From Enterobacterales bacterium (lineage in GTDB: Bacteria > Pseudomonadota > Gammaproteobacteria > Enterobacterales > Enterobacteriaceae), in assembly GCA_015654925.1 (NCBI GenBank), contig JAATFX010000021.1:1-64000 (forward strand): a stretch of DNA of 64,000 bases, read 5' to 3'. This document shows, piece by piece, positions 43,870 to 52,413 of this stretch (positions are counted from its first letter, which is position 1; every line of letters begins with the position of its first letter). The notes below the pieces were generated by a model. That model ran no database searches, had not been told where the DNA came from, and saw only the letters and a list, made by a program, of their open reading frames with translations. The position numbers were made by a program, and so were the translations under genes.

Positions 43870-44972
43870 GGTATCACCCACGCCTCATCGGGATTAAAAG
43901 AGACGGTCAGCCCGTATTCGGCGGCGCCGGCCCATTGCCGCGGGGTTTGCACCCGCAGCGGATAACCCGCCACCTCGATCATCAGATCGTAGCGGCTGCC
44001 CAGAAACGAGGAATCGATAATCCGGCCGCGCATGCCGCCTACGGCGGCGGGGTCGAAAGAAATCGCTTCCGGGCGCACCGATACCGCCACCGCATCGCCG
44101 ATACGGCAGGTAGCTATCGCCTGGTCCGACGACGCGGCCCAGAAAGGCTCGCCCAGCGCGGACTGAACCAGCAGGCGGCGGGTGTTGGCATCGAGCCCCG
44201 CCACCGTACCCTCAATCAGATTGGTGGTACCCACAAAAGAGGCGACAAAGCGCGACAGGGGCCGGCGGTAAATGGCCTCCGGAATATCGCACTGTTCGAT
44301 GCGGCCTTGGTTCATCACCGCGATCCGGTCCGCTATCACCAGCGCTTCTTCCTGATCGTGGGTAACATAGAACATGGTGATGCCGTTTTGCGTATGCAGG
44401 CGCTTGAGTTCAAAGCGCATCTCTTCGCGTAAGCCCGCGTCCAGATTCGAGAGCGGCTCATCGAACAACAGCAGGCTCGGCTCGGCGATAATGGCCCGGG
44501 CCAGCGCCACCCGCTGCTGCTGTCCGCCGCTCAGGTCGCCGGGGTAGCGTTGGGCCAGGCCGTCGAGGTGGACGAGTTTCAGCACGTCGTCCACCTTACG
44601 CCGGATGGCGGCCCGATTATCCCCGGCGATGGCCAGGCTGAACGCCACGTTGTCATACACGGTTTTATGGGGCCAGACGGCATAATTTTGGAAAACCATG
44701 CCCAGTTGGCGGCGCTCCACCGGCACAAACGCGCCGCGTCCCGACGCCAGCCGGCCCGCCAGGTGGATTTCCCCACCGTCCGGCTCGATAAAACCGGCCA
44801 CCATCCGCAGGGTAGTGCTTTTGCCACAGCCGCTCGGCCCCAGCAGTACCAGGCTTTCCCCTTCATTGACCCTTAAATCGACCCCGTCCACCACCGGGGT
44901 ATCCCCCAGCCGTTTTCTCAAGCCGATAAGTTCCAGGCGGGCGGGGCGGGCAATGGGATATTCAGCAGCCAT
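43866..44972 (-). CDS. Ferric/spermidine-type ABC ATP-binding protein
   Basis: The 368-residue ATPase has Walker A GPSGCGKST, QNYAVWPHKTVYDNV, signature LSGGQQQRVALARAI, Walker B LFDEPLSNLDAGLR and FYVTHDQEEAL. A C-terminal TOBE-type beta domain follows (VAVSVRPEAISFDP). This is the FbpC/PotA/AfuC branch. It drives the fused permease encoded next. Confidence 0.92.
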   Translation of the reverse strand: MAAEYPIARPARLELIGLRKRLGDTPVVDGVDLRVNEGESLVLLGPSGCGKSTTLRMVAGFIEPDGGEIHLAGRLASGRGAFVPVERRQLGMVFQNYAVWPHKTVYDNVAFSLAIAGDNRAAIRRKVDDVLKLVHLDGLAQRYPGDLSGGQQQRVALARAIIAEPSLLLFDEPLSNLDAGLREEMRFELKRLHTQNGITMFYVTHDQEEALVIADRIAVMNQGRIEQCDIPEAIYRRPLSRFVASFVGTTNLIEGTVAGLDANTRRLLVQSALGEPFWAASSDQAIATCRIGDAVAVSVRPEAISFDPAAVGGMRGRIIDSSFLGSRYDLMIEVAGYPLRVQTPRQWAGAAEYGLTVSFNPDEAWVIP

Positions 44973-44977
44973 CGTGG

Positions 44978-46057
44978 TTACTCGCGACCGAACGTTTTAT
45001 TAAAACGGTTGAGGAAATCCTGCGTCGCCTTCTCGCTGGAGAGGCCGGTCAGATCCACATTAAACGGCTTGAAATCCGCCAGATTGGGCAGGCCAGCCAC
45101 CGTTCCGGCATCGGAATTGGTGGGCCAGTATTTGCCGGCGTCGGCCCGCAATACCTGGCCCTGGGTGCTGGTAAGCACTTCCAGCAGCAATTTGGCCGCC
45201 GTCGGATGCGGGGCATTGGCCATCACGCCGCTCGGCTGCTGGGTCACCAGCGTCCCTTCGTCCAGGCTGTATAAATCGATGGCCTGCCCCTGTTCTTTGG
45301 AGGTCAGTACATTAATCGATGACACCATCAGCGAAACGCTGCGCTCGCCGGACGCCAGAATCCGCGCCGCTTCGGGATTGCCGCGCACAAACAGCACCTC
45401 CTGTTTGGCCAGCTGTTCCAGATAAGGCCAATCGATTTTGCCGGTTTGCAGCAGGGCTAGAAAGAAGGTCAGGCTATTGCCGGCGGTGGAAGGGTCCGCC
45501 AGGACGATTTTGCCTTTCCATTTGGGATCGAGAAAATCCGCCAGCGTATGGGGCAAGGCGCTTTTATCGGGGAACGCGCGGCTGTTATAGGCGGCGGGCA
45601 AAAGAAAAATGCCGGTCGAATAATAGGCCCCGTCCGCATCGGCATAATCCGGCGCCAGCGTGGCGAAAGCCGAGACTTTGTAGGGCAGGTAAAACCCTTT
45701 TTGTTTCCATAAAACGGCCACGTAAGGCTGGGTCATGGAGGTCACGTCGGCGCGGTATTGTTTTGCCGCGCGTTCCGCTTCAATCTGGGTAATCAGGTCC
45801 GGCGCTTTTTTGCCGACAATGGTGAGCCGGATTTTCGGGAAATTGGTTTTCCATAACTCGCTGAGTAGCTTTGAGTCTTCGGTACGGGCCGGGGAATAAT
45901 AAATGACTTCTTTTTCATTATTGGCTACGGCCGAGGAATAAAGCTGTTGGTACACCTCCCCGGTTAATGTCAAGTTTTCCGTGCAAAGGGCCAGGGATGA
46001 CAATGAAGCGGATAACGCTGTCGCCAGCAGGATATTTTTCACGACAGTAAATGCCAT
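44978..46057 (-). CDS. Periplasmic ferric/organic-anion-type binding protein (AfuA/FbpA-like)
   Basis: The 359-residue protein has a signal peptide (VVKNILLATALSASLSSLAL, cleavage near 25). The mature fold has VIYYSPARTEDSKLLSELWK, DFLDPKWKGKIVLADPSTAGNSL, and PNPAAKLL-like segment (HPTAAKLLLEVL). The paired tyrosines that hold Fe(III) in FbpA are not obvious, so the ligand may be an organic anion or sugar phosphate. It leads the ATPase and permease genes on the same strand. Confidence 0.85.
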   Translation of the reverse strand: MAFTVVKNILLATALSASLSSLALCTENLTLTGEVYQQLYSSAVANNEKEVIYYSPARTEDSKLLSELWKTNFPKIRLTIVGKKAPDLITQIEAERAAKQYRADVTSMTQPYVAVLWKQKGFYLPYKVSAFATLAPDYADADGAYYSTGIFLLPAAYNSRAFPDKSALPHTLADFLDPKWKGKIVLADPSTAGNSLTFFLALLQTGKIDWPYLEQLAKQEVLFVRGNPEAARILASGERSVSLMVSSINVLTSKEQGQAIDLYSLDEGTLVTQQPSGVMANAPHPTAAKLLLEVLTSTQGQVLRADAGKYWPTNSDAGTVAGLPNLADFKPFNVDLTGLSSEKATQDFLNRFNKTFGRE

Positions 46058-46163
46058 AATAAGAACGCCTTCGCTAAGATCGGGAGATGCACGGTGGATG
46101 GGCTATTTAAAACATCATTGGAACCGGCATTAACCGCCGGTATAGAACAATATTCATCAGGAC

Positions 46164-46550
46164 TTATTCGATGGCATAACGGCCTTCTTTGACAATCTCC
46201 GCGATGGTGCCGTCCGGCGCGCGGAATTTCAGCGCTCCCGACCCAGGCGGTGAAAGAATCTCGCCGCCCAATGCTTTGATTTTCCCGGCGATTTCATCCT
46301 GATCGTCCACCGACACGCCATAATGATGGATACGTGGTCCCGGCCCTGAGAGCAATGCCTCTTCGTGATCTTCGTTATCGTATTGCACCAGCGTAAAGTC
46401 GATATGTCCGTCGGTCAGATGCCGGGACGAGTGCTGGCGTTTATGTTCCGTCTTGATTTGTTTAAAACCAAATACCTGCTCATAAAATTTAGTGGCATAT
46501 TCAAGATCATCGACTTTAAGCGCCAGATGAACGATGCGCGAAGCGCCCAT
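46164..46550 (-). CDS. VOC-superfamily (glyoxalase/dioxygenase fold) protein
   Basis: The 128-residue protein has the vicinal-oxygen-chelate pattern: His in IVHLALKVDD near residue 7, His in PRIHHYGVSVDD and Glu in GTIAEIVKEG near the end, which are the expected metal ligands. GGAG lies seven bases before the ATG at 46550; the longer frame to 46592 lacks this. Functions in the family range from glyoxalase to epimerase and dioxygenase. It is the first gene of the leftward ABC/LeuCD group and probably acts on the same compound. Confidence 0.8.
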   Translation of the reverse strand: MGASRIVHLALKVDDLEYATKFYEQVFGFKQIKTEHKRQHSSRHLTDGHIDFTLVQYDNEDHEEALLSGPGPRIHHYGVSVDDQDEIAGKIKALGGEILSPPGSGALKFRAPDGTIAEIVKEGRYAIE

Positions 46551-46886
46551 ATTATTCTCCAGATACGAACGGTAAAAAAAGCCATTATTCAAGCCGCTTT
46601 ACCGAATCATCATTAAATTAAGTAAGATATCGCGCGATTATTCTCAGCCGTTAACGCTTAACTTAAGACACCCGGCAAAAATAGACTAACAGCTGGGGTC
46701 GTTGCTGTTAACGCACGATTTATGATAACTAAAGTCAAATAACGTGATAAACGGTGGGTGTTCTCTAAACAGGTTATTAAACGGCGAGGATAATCATGGG
46801 GCGCAATATAATGCGGCGGAAAAAAATTTTGCCCGCCCGGCCGGCCCGATCCCCTTAACGGATCGCGGGCCGGCTGGAGGACCATC
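46551..46886. other. Intergenic stretch, 336 bases, promoter and terminator
   Basis: The part nearest the VOC gene (46551-46800) is AT-rich and presumably holds the leftward promoter of that operon. The part nearest 46886 carries a terminator for the dehydrogenase operon. A 75-codon minus-strand open frame here has no family features or ribosome site and is not accepted. Confidence 0.55.
46820..46873 (-). terminator. Intrinsic terminator of the C4 acid sugar operon
   Basis: On the minus strand, CCGGCCCGCGATCC (46873-46860) pairs with GGATCGGGCCGG (46852-46841) with a two-base bulge and a short loop. A T run follows on that strand (A run at 46820-46826 on the plus strand) after a GC spacer. 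It lies 14 bases after the dehydrogenase stop. Confidence 0.65.
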
Positions 46887-47792
46887 TCAGGAACGGGTTT
46901 GCTCCCTATGCGCCTTGATGTAAAAATGGCTTAACTGTTCGATGATTTCAACCATCAGCGGATCGTCCCCTTGCCCTTGGTGCCGGGCCATGCCGATGTC
47001 CACCAATCTCAGCACTTCGCTGGCAATCGTCGCCGACGTGCCCAGATCGTTGGCCAGCGCCATTGCCGAACGCATATCTTTTGCCGCGATGGCCAGGGTG
47101 GCCCCGCTGGCATAATCGGTTTGCCACGCCAGCGGCACCCGGTGCACCAGCGCCCAACTGCTGCCGCTGCTGATGCCGATCACCTTGATAATCGTGTCCG
47201 GGTCCAGCCCCGCCTTGACGCCGGCCACCACCATTTCCGAGGCCGAAGCCAGGGCGGCGAATAGCATCGCCTGATTGATGGTCTTCATCGTCGCCCCCAA
47301 TCCCACGTCCGCGCCGACGTTGATCACATTTTTGCCCATCGCCTGCAACACCGGCAGCAGGGTTTGCTGTAACGCCAGCGGACCGGATGCCATGATGGTC
47401 AGCGACGCGGCGCGCGCCCCTTCCACCCCGCCGCTGACCGGCGCGTCCAGCACCTGGAATTTGCCCGCGGCCCGCGCGGCCAGTTCCCTGACATATACCG
47501 GCGAAAGGCTGCTCATAATAATCAGGGTGGTATTTTTGTCCGCGCCGGCGGCAAAACCGTTCTCGCCCCAGACCGCCGTTTCGGCCTGGTCGGTATTCAA
47601 TACCATCAGCACCGCGGCGTCGGCGGCTGCGGCCAGCTCGGCCGGGGATGCCGCCGCCTTGACCTCGATCTGCGCCATACGTTCCCGGCTGTCGGGCCGT
47701 GGATCGAAACCCAGCACGGAGTAGCCGGCGGCGGACAAATTTTTCGCCATATTCCAGCCCATTTGCCCTAAACCAATCATGCCGATATTCAT
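46887..47792 (-). CDS. 3-hydroxyisobutyrate dehydrogenase-family oxidoreductase (GarR/LtnD-like)
   Basis: The 301-residue protein starts NIGMIGLGQMGWNMAKNL (GxGxxG Rossmann), then VLDAPVSGGVEGA and GLGATMKTINQAM with the catalytic Lys region. The family includes tartronate semialdehyde reductase, L-threonate 2-dehydrogenase and hydroxyisobutyrate dehydrogenase. Next to a four-carbon acid sugar kinase and PdxA2, oxidation at C2 or C3 of a threonate/erythronate isomer is likely. Last gene of its operon, followed by a terminator. Confidence 0.87.
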   Translation of the reverse strand: MNIGMIGLGQMGWNMAKNLSAAGYSVLGFDPRPDSRERMAQIEVKAAASPAELAAAADAAVLMVLNTDQAETAVWGENGFAAGADKNTTLIIMSSLSPVYVRELAARAAGKFQVLDAPVSGGVEGARAASLTIMASGPLALQQTLLPVLQAMGKNVINVGADVGLGATMKTINQAMLFAALASASEMVVAGVKAGLDPDTIIKVIGISSGSSWALVHRVPLAWQTDYASGATLAIAAKDMRSAMALANDLGTSATIASEVLRLVDIGMARHQGQGDDPLMVEIIEQLSHFYIKAHREQTRS

Positions 47793-47817
47793 CGTTTTGT
47801 TCTCCGTAGTAGGGGGG

Positions 47818-48591
47818 TTATTGCGCCGTCCAGCCGCCGTCCACCAATAAATGGTGACCGGTAACCAAATCGGCGCCCTCCGAAGCCAGATACACCACCG
47901 CCGCAGCGACTTCCGATGCCCGGCCCAGGCGCTTGATCGGGATGCGCCGCATGACTTCGTCGGCGATTTCCCGGTCCTGGAACGCGATCTTCAATAAGGG
48001 CGTATCAACGAAGGTCGGGCCGACGCAATTGACCCTGATCCCCTGCTCCGCCCACTCGATGGCCATAACCTTGGACATATGCACCAGGCCGCCTTTGCTG
48101 GCGGCATAGGCGGAGCGCTTGTAAAAACCCACCTCGCCGATTTGCGAAGCCATATTGATAATCCGACCGGGACGTTTGGTGTCCAACATCCGCCGGCCCA
48201 CTTCCTGGCTTAAAAAAAACACCGATTTTAAATTCAGCGCGAGCAGGTAGTCCCATGTGTCCTCATCAACATCGACGGCCGATTGCTGAATATTGGTGCC
48301 GGCGTTATTCACCAGGATATCAATGGGACCGACCTCGGTTTCAATTTGGGTAACCAGCCGATTAAAACCGTGAATATCGATCAGATCGGCCTGGAATGGA
48401 AACATATTGCCGCCGTATTCTTCTTTGGCGGTACGGGCGACCTGCTCCAGCAACGCCTTGTCGCGGGCGACAATGGCCACCGTCGCGCCGGACTCCGCCA
48501 GCGCATGGGCGATGGTTTCGCCCAGCCCTTTGCTGGCGCCGGTCACCACGGCGATTTTGTTATCAAGACGGAACCCCGGGAAATACCGCAT
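47818..48591 (-). CDS. Short-chain dehydrogenase/reductase (SDR)
   Basis: This 257-residue classical SDR shows the TGASKGLG cofactor motif near residue 18, NNAG near 92, the catalytic Ser and YAASKGG (Tyr-x3-Lys) near 157-161, and ends VDGGW. AGGAGG lies four bases before the ATG. NAD(P) preference is not certain. With the HIBADH-type enzyme it could epimerise a C4 sugar acid through a keto intermediate. Confidence 0.88.
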   Translation of the reverse strand: MRYFPGFRLDNKIAVVTGASKGLGETIAHALAESGATVAIVARDKALLEQVARTAKEEYGGNMFPFQADLIDIHGFNRLVTQIETEVGPIDILVNNAGTNIQQSAVDVDEDTWDYLLALNLKSVFFLSQEVGRRMLDTKRPGRIINMASQIGEVGFYKRSAYAASKGGLVHMSKVMAIEWAEQGIRVNCVGPTFVDTPLLKIAFQDREIADEVMRRIPIKRLGRASEVAAAVVYLASEGADLVTGHHLLVDGGWTAQ

Positions 48592-49783
48592 CTATCCTCC
48601 TAAGCATGGTTACCGCCGCGTCCTGCAACACCGAAACGGCCCCGAACGCGCCGGGTTTGGTTAAAATAAACGGATGGCCGGTGCCCGGCAGCGTGGCGAT
48701 GGGCACGGTCGCGGAAAATTCGCCGGTGACCCGCATGCCGCGCCAGCCCAGCAGATCGAATAACGCGCCGGTGGTCTCGCCGCCGACGACAAAAATCCCG
48801 GCGTCGGGTAATTGACGCACCGCGGCGGCAAAGGGCGTCGCCAGGGCCTGCGCCAAATCCCGATCGCTCCAGCCCCGGTCCCGGCAGAACCGGCCCACCT
48901 CGTCGGCGGTGTTTTTGGCGTCGGTATGCACCAGCAGCACCGGCGCGGTGGCGCGGGCGATCTCCTGGCGGATACGGCTTAGCTCTGGTTCGCCGCCGGC
49001 ATTGAACAGGGCGCCGACCCGCAGCGCAATATTGGCCGCGCCGTGCCCGATCAGGTAATCCACCTGCGCCACCGTGGCGCTGGACGTGGACCCCACCAGC
49101 ACCACCAGCCGCGAAGCCCGGGCCGGCGGGCGCATATCCGGCCCGCCCGGCAAGCCGGCCAGCGCGCTGCCCAGGCCATAGACGCCGGCAAAGGCATTGA
49201 TGCCGGCGGCCCTGGCGCCGTTGGCAATCTGCTGTATGTCGCGTTGCGTTTGCGCATCGGCGACGATTACCTGGCCGCGATTGGCGCCGAGCCAGGCGCG
49301 GACGGCGTCTTCGCCGGCGCGCACCGCCGCCAGCGGCAGCGATAAAGGCGGCCGGCCCAACGCCTGCGCCACCAGCGCGATGACATCCACCCCCTGGCGG
49401 CCGGACTGCCATTGACAGCCCGCCCGAACCTCAATTTTCATCGCCGGGCAGGCCGGTACGATGACCAGCCGTTCACCGGTAGCGCGGGCAAAGGCCGCCA
49501 GTTCGGCCGCGACATTGCCTTTCAAGGTGCTGTCGATTTTCTTCATCAGCAGGCCGAATCCGGCTTGCCGCAATTGCCGGACCGCCAGTATTACCCGCTG
49601 CTCCGCTTGGGCCGCCGGCATGTAGCGGCTGCCGGTTTCCACGATCAGCGTACGCCGTTCGACGCGCCCGTCCGGTTGCAAACGCAAGACGGGAACCGGT
49701 TTGCCGGGACGGACGATTTCGCCGGCGATGGCGGCCCCGCCCGTCAGATCGTCGGCGATGATACCAATACAAGATCCCGCCAT
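48563..49783 (-). CDS. Four-carbon acid sugar kinase family (DUF1537), D-threonate/erythronate kinase-like
   Basis: The 406-residue protein has the family's opening IIADDLTGGAAIAG and the KKIDSTLKGN motif of the N-terminal domain, then a C-terminal nucleotide-binding domain (GSTSSATVAQVDYL, GGETTGALFDLLG, KPGAFG). Members phosphorylate the 4-OH of D-threonate, D-erythronate or 3-oxo-tetronates. Paired with PdxA2, the DtnK role is expected. I chose the ATG at 49783 because GGGAG lies five bases upstream; a GTG at 49795 extends it by four residues. Confidence 0.87.
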   Translation of the reverse strand: MAGSCIGIIADDLTGGAAIAGEIVRPGKPVPVLRLQPDGRVERRTLIVETGSRYMPAAQAEQRVILAVRQLRQAGFGLLMKKIDSTLKGNVAAELAAFARATGERLVIVPACPAMKIEVRAGCQWQSGRQGVDVIALVAQALGRPPLSLPLAAVRAGEDAVRAWLGANRGQVIVADAQTQRDIQQIANGARAAGINAFAGVYGLGSALAGLPGGPDMRPPARASRLVVLVGSTSSATVAQVDYLIGHGAANIALRVGALFNAGGEPELSRIRQEIARATAPVLLVHTDAKNTADEVGRFCRDRGWSDRDLAQALATPFAAAVRQLPDAGIFVVGGETTGALFDLLGWRGMRVTGEFSATVPIATLPGTGHPFILTKPGAFGAVSVLQDAAVTMLRRIDAVFPGVPS

Positions 49784-49825
49784 ATTGTCTCCCACTGTGG
49801 CTCCATTTCTGGCTGCGTTACCGGG

Positions 49826-50830
49826 TCATCCGCGCCGGTGCCGGGCTTTGGTCAGGGCCAGTTCTTCGGCCTGCTTCACCGCGCGGGAAAGCAGCTCGGG
49901 TTTGGCGATGCCCTGCCAGGCGATATCGAACGCCGTCCCGTGACCGGCGGTGGTGCGGATAATGGGCAGACCGACGGCATAGGTCACATAGCCGAACCGT
50001 TTGAGCGGAATAGTGCCCTGGTCGTGATACATGGCCAGGATGGCGTCATATGCCCCTTGCTCCGCGGCATAAAACAGGCTGTCGGCGGCCAGCGGATCGC
50101 TGACGTTCATGCCTTTGCGGCGGCAGTTCTCCAGGGCGGGCCTGATATGTTCGATTTCCTCCATGCCCAGCACGCCGTTTTCACCGGCATGGGGATTGAG
50201 GCCGGCCACGCCGATGCGCGGATTGGCAAAACCGAACTCTTCGCGCAGCGAGGTATGCAGTTCGCCCATAATGCGTTCTATGCGCGGCTGTTTGACCCGC
50301 GCCACCGCTTCGAGCAACGAACAATGGGCGCTGACCAGGCTGACCCGCAGCGGGCCCCCGACCATAATGGTATGAAACGCGGTGGTCCCGGTCAGGTGGG
50401 CGAAGATTTCGGTTTGTCCTTCGAATTTGTGCCCCGCCAGATGAAAGGCCTCTTTATTGGCCGGCGCGGAACAGATAGCGCTCACCTCCCCCGCCAGCGC
50501 CAGCCGGGTGCTAAGCGTAATGGCATCCACCGACGCCTGGCCGCATATTTTGCTGATGCGGCACGGAACCACCTGCCGATAACCCAGGGGAACATCCAGC
50601 ACCCAGACGACGCCGGGCAGGCGCCGCGCCTCCTGGGGGCGGGCGATGGTGCGAATCTCCACCTCCAGCCCGATATGATCGGCCACCCGGCGCAGCAGCC
50701 CGGCGGAGCCGATCAGCACCACCGGCGTCTGCGGCATCAACGTCTCCGTCGAGGCCACCTTAAGGCTTAATTCAGGGCCGGTGCCCGCCGGATCGCCGAC
50801 GGTGATGGCAATGGGTTTAATCGTATGCAT
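49826..50830 (-). CDS. pdxA2: 4-hydroxythreonine-4-phosphate dehydrogenase family, PdxA2 type
   Basis: The 334-residue protein has GDPAGTGPEL at the start, and three metal-binding histidines in GHKFEGQTE, SAHCSLLEA and AMYHDQG. PdxA2 enzymes oxidise 4-phospho-D-threonate or -erythronate at C3; decarboxylation then yields dihydroxyacetone phosphate. The adjacent DUF1537 kinase supplies the phosphorylated substrate. This context argues against a vitamin B6 role. AAGGGG precedes the start. Confidence 0.88.
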   Translation of the reverse strand: MHTIKPIAITVGDPAGTGPELSLKVASTETLMPQTPVVLIGSAGLLRRVADHIGLEVEIRTIARPQEARRLPGVVWVLDVPLGYRQVVPCRISKICGQASVDAITLSTRLALAGEVSAICSAPANKEAFHLAGHKFEGQTEIFAHLTGTTAFHTIMVGGPLRVSLVSAHCSLLEAVARVKQPRIERIMGELHTSLREEFGFANPRIGVAGLNPHAGENGVLGMEEIEHIRPALENCRRKGMNVSDPLAADSLFYAAEQGAYDAILAMYHDQGTIPLKRFGYVTYAVGLPIIRTTAGHGTAFDIAWQGIAKPELLSRAVKQAEELALTKARHRRG

Positions 50831-50844
50831 ATTTTTTCGACCCC

Positions 50845-52281
50845 TTATGGTTTATCAAAGCCCATCTTCCCCGGAGAGAGCACCCCTTGCGGGTCCAGCG
50901 CCTGTTTCAGCTTCGCCAGCACCGCCAGGCTGCCGCCGTGTTCACGGGCCATCCACTGTTTGCGCGCTTCGCCCACCCCGTGGTGGTGGCTTATGGAACC
51001 GCCGTATTCCAGCACCGTGCGCATGGTGATATCCCACACTTTGCTAAAACGGCTCACCGCGTCGTCTTTATCTTTGCCGGTAATGAAAAAGATAAAATAG
51101 ATGGCGCCGCCGTTGCTGTAAAAATGAGAAAAATGTGCATAGGCATTGTCGGCATAAGGCGCGATGGCCCCCAGCACTTTACCGTGCAGCGTTTCCAGCG
51201 CGTGCCAGCCGGCGGCGATTTCGATGGCGTCGGCAAAATCGAAGTCCCCGGCATTGCCGCGATCCAGCCAACCGGCGTCATAGCGGGTTTTTTCCCATAT
51301 TTCGCCGGGCGCCACGCCCAGATCCTCGCCGCCCTGGGCGGCGGCGATGCGCAGCGACTCGGCCTGTTCCGCGGCGGCCACCGCCGGATTGCCGTCAAAA
51401 GCCAGCACCAGCAACACCCGGTTGGCCGCTTCCAGACCGCTTTTTTCAAAAATGTGCACCGCTTCTTTCTCGTCATACAGCCGGATCACCGCCGGCGTAA
51501 TCCCGGCATCCAGCAATTGGCGCACCGCCTTCAGGCCATGGGCCACCCCCTTGAAGGCCACGCCCCTCAGCAACAGGGACTGGGCCAGCGGCAATGTGCG
51601 CAGGGTAACGGAAGTGATGATGCCCAGCGTACCTTCGCTGCCGACAAACATCTGGGCGACGGAGGGGCCGGTGGAAGACCGCGGCGAAGCCGGGGTATGG
51701 ATGATGCTGCCGTCGGGCAGCACCACTTCCAGCGAGGTGACGAAGTTTTCGATATTGCCGTATTTGCTGCTAAAGGTGCCCGAGGAGCGGGTAGCCACCA
51801 AGCCGCCGATGCTTGCCAGCGCCAGCGACTGCGGATAGTGGGGCAAACGCCGGCCGGCGGCGTTCAGAATCTGTTCCAGGTCGCCCCCCAGTACCCCCGC
51901 CGGCACCGTCGCTTCGCCGTTTTCGGCGTCCAGCACGGGCTTGCCGTCCAGGCCGGAAAGATCAATGCACAGATAACCGCGCCGGTTCACCACGCCGCCC
52001 ACCACCCCTGAACCGGCGCCAAACGGCACGACGGGAATCCGATGCGTACCGGCGAATTTCAATAGCAGGGAGACATCATGGGCGGAACCGACCCGCACCA
52101 CCGCCAGCGGAGTATGGGTATTCAGTTCCTCCCGCGACCATTTCGCCGCGATCGGCCAGCGGTCGAACGCCCGGGCCCTGCGCGTCTCGATATCGTCGTC
52201 GATTACGCATTCAGGCACCAGTTGCTTAAGCTGTTTAATGATGGATTCCGTATCGCTACTGCCGGGGTGTTGGCTGTTCAT
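50845..52281 (-). CDS. FAD-linked oxidase (GlcD/D-lactate dehydrogenase family)
   Basis: The 478-residue flavoprotein has a PCMH-type FAD domain (VPFGAGSGVVGGVVNRRG, LATRSSGTFSSKYGNIE, GSEGTLGIITSVTLRTLP) and C-terminal cap ending HHHGVGEARKQW and DPQGVLSPGKMG. Family members oxidise 2-hydroxyacids and pass electrons to quinone or other acceptors. It heads the leftward C4-acid-sugar operon and might oxidise a 2-hydroxy acid such as a tetronate to a 2-keto acid. AAGGA five bases before the ATG supports the start. Confidence 0.88.
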   Translation of the reverse strand: MNSQHPGSSDTESIIKQLKQLVPECVIDDDIETRRARAFDRWPIAAKWSREELNTHTPLAVVRVGSAHDVSLLLKFAGTHRIPVVPFGAGSGVVGGVVNRRGYLCIDLSGLDGKPVLDAENGEATVPAGVLGGDLEQILNAAGRRLPHYPQSLALASIGGLVATRSSGTFSSKYGNIENFVTSLEVVLPDGSIIHTPASPRSSTGPSVAQMFVGSEGTLGIITSVTLRTLPLAQSLLLRGVAFKGVAHGLKAVRQLLDAGITPAVIRLYDEKEAVHIFEKSGLEAANRVLLVLAFDGNPAVAAAEQAESLRIAAAQGGEDLGVAPGEIWEKTRYDAGWLDRGNAGDFDFADAIEIAAGWHALETLHGKVLGAIAPYADNAYAHFSHFYSNGGAIYFIFFITGKDKDDAVSRFSKVWDITMRTVLEYGGSISHHHGVGEARKQWMAREHGGSLAVLAKLKQALDPQGVLSPGKMGFDKP

Positions 52282-52346
52282 AACAATCCTTAATTTGTGG
52301 GTGGGTTCAAAGTATTGACATAAGGAACGACATAACAGGTTTTGTA

Positions 52347-52375
52347 TTTACATATTACTGTATATTGTTTATATC
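52347..52375 (+). promoter_or_regulatory. Sigma-70-like promoter for the MFS/YhfZ genes
   Basis: TTTACA (52347-52352) and TATATC (52370-52375) are separated by 17 bases and lie about 40 bases upstream of the MFS start. They match consensus at five and four positions. The divergent FAD oxidase starts at 52281, so the 132-base gap serves both operons. Confidence 0.45.
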
Positions 52376-52413
52376 ACTCCGTCAAACGCGAAATCAACCA
52401 AGGTGACCACGCT

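Noticed and set aside
46658..46885. 75-codon minus-strand ORF before the VOC gene
   Set aside because: Covers the terminator hairpin and AT-rich promoter DNA, with no ribosome site or family features.
49826..50830. PdxA of vitamin B6 synthesis
   Set aside because: Coupled to a DUF1537 kinase and sugar-acid oxidoreductases, the PdxA2 context; biosynthetic pdxA usually lies with surA/ksgA.
50887..52011. 374-residue plus-strand open frame
   Set aside because: Antisense to the FAD-linked oxidase; no recognisable domain.
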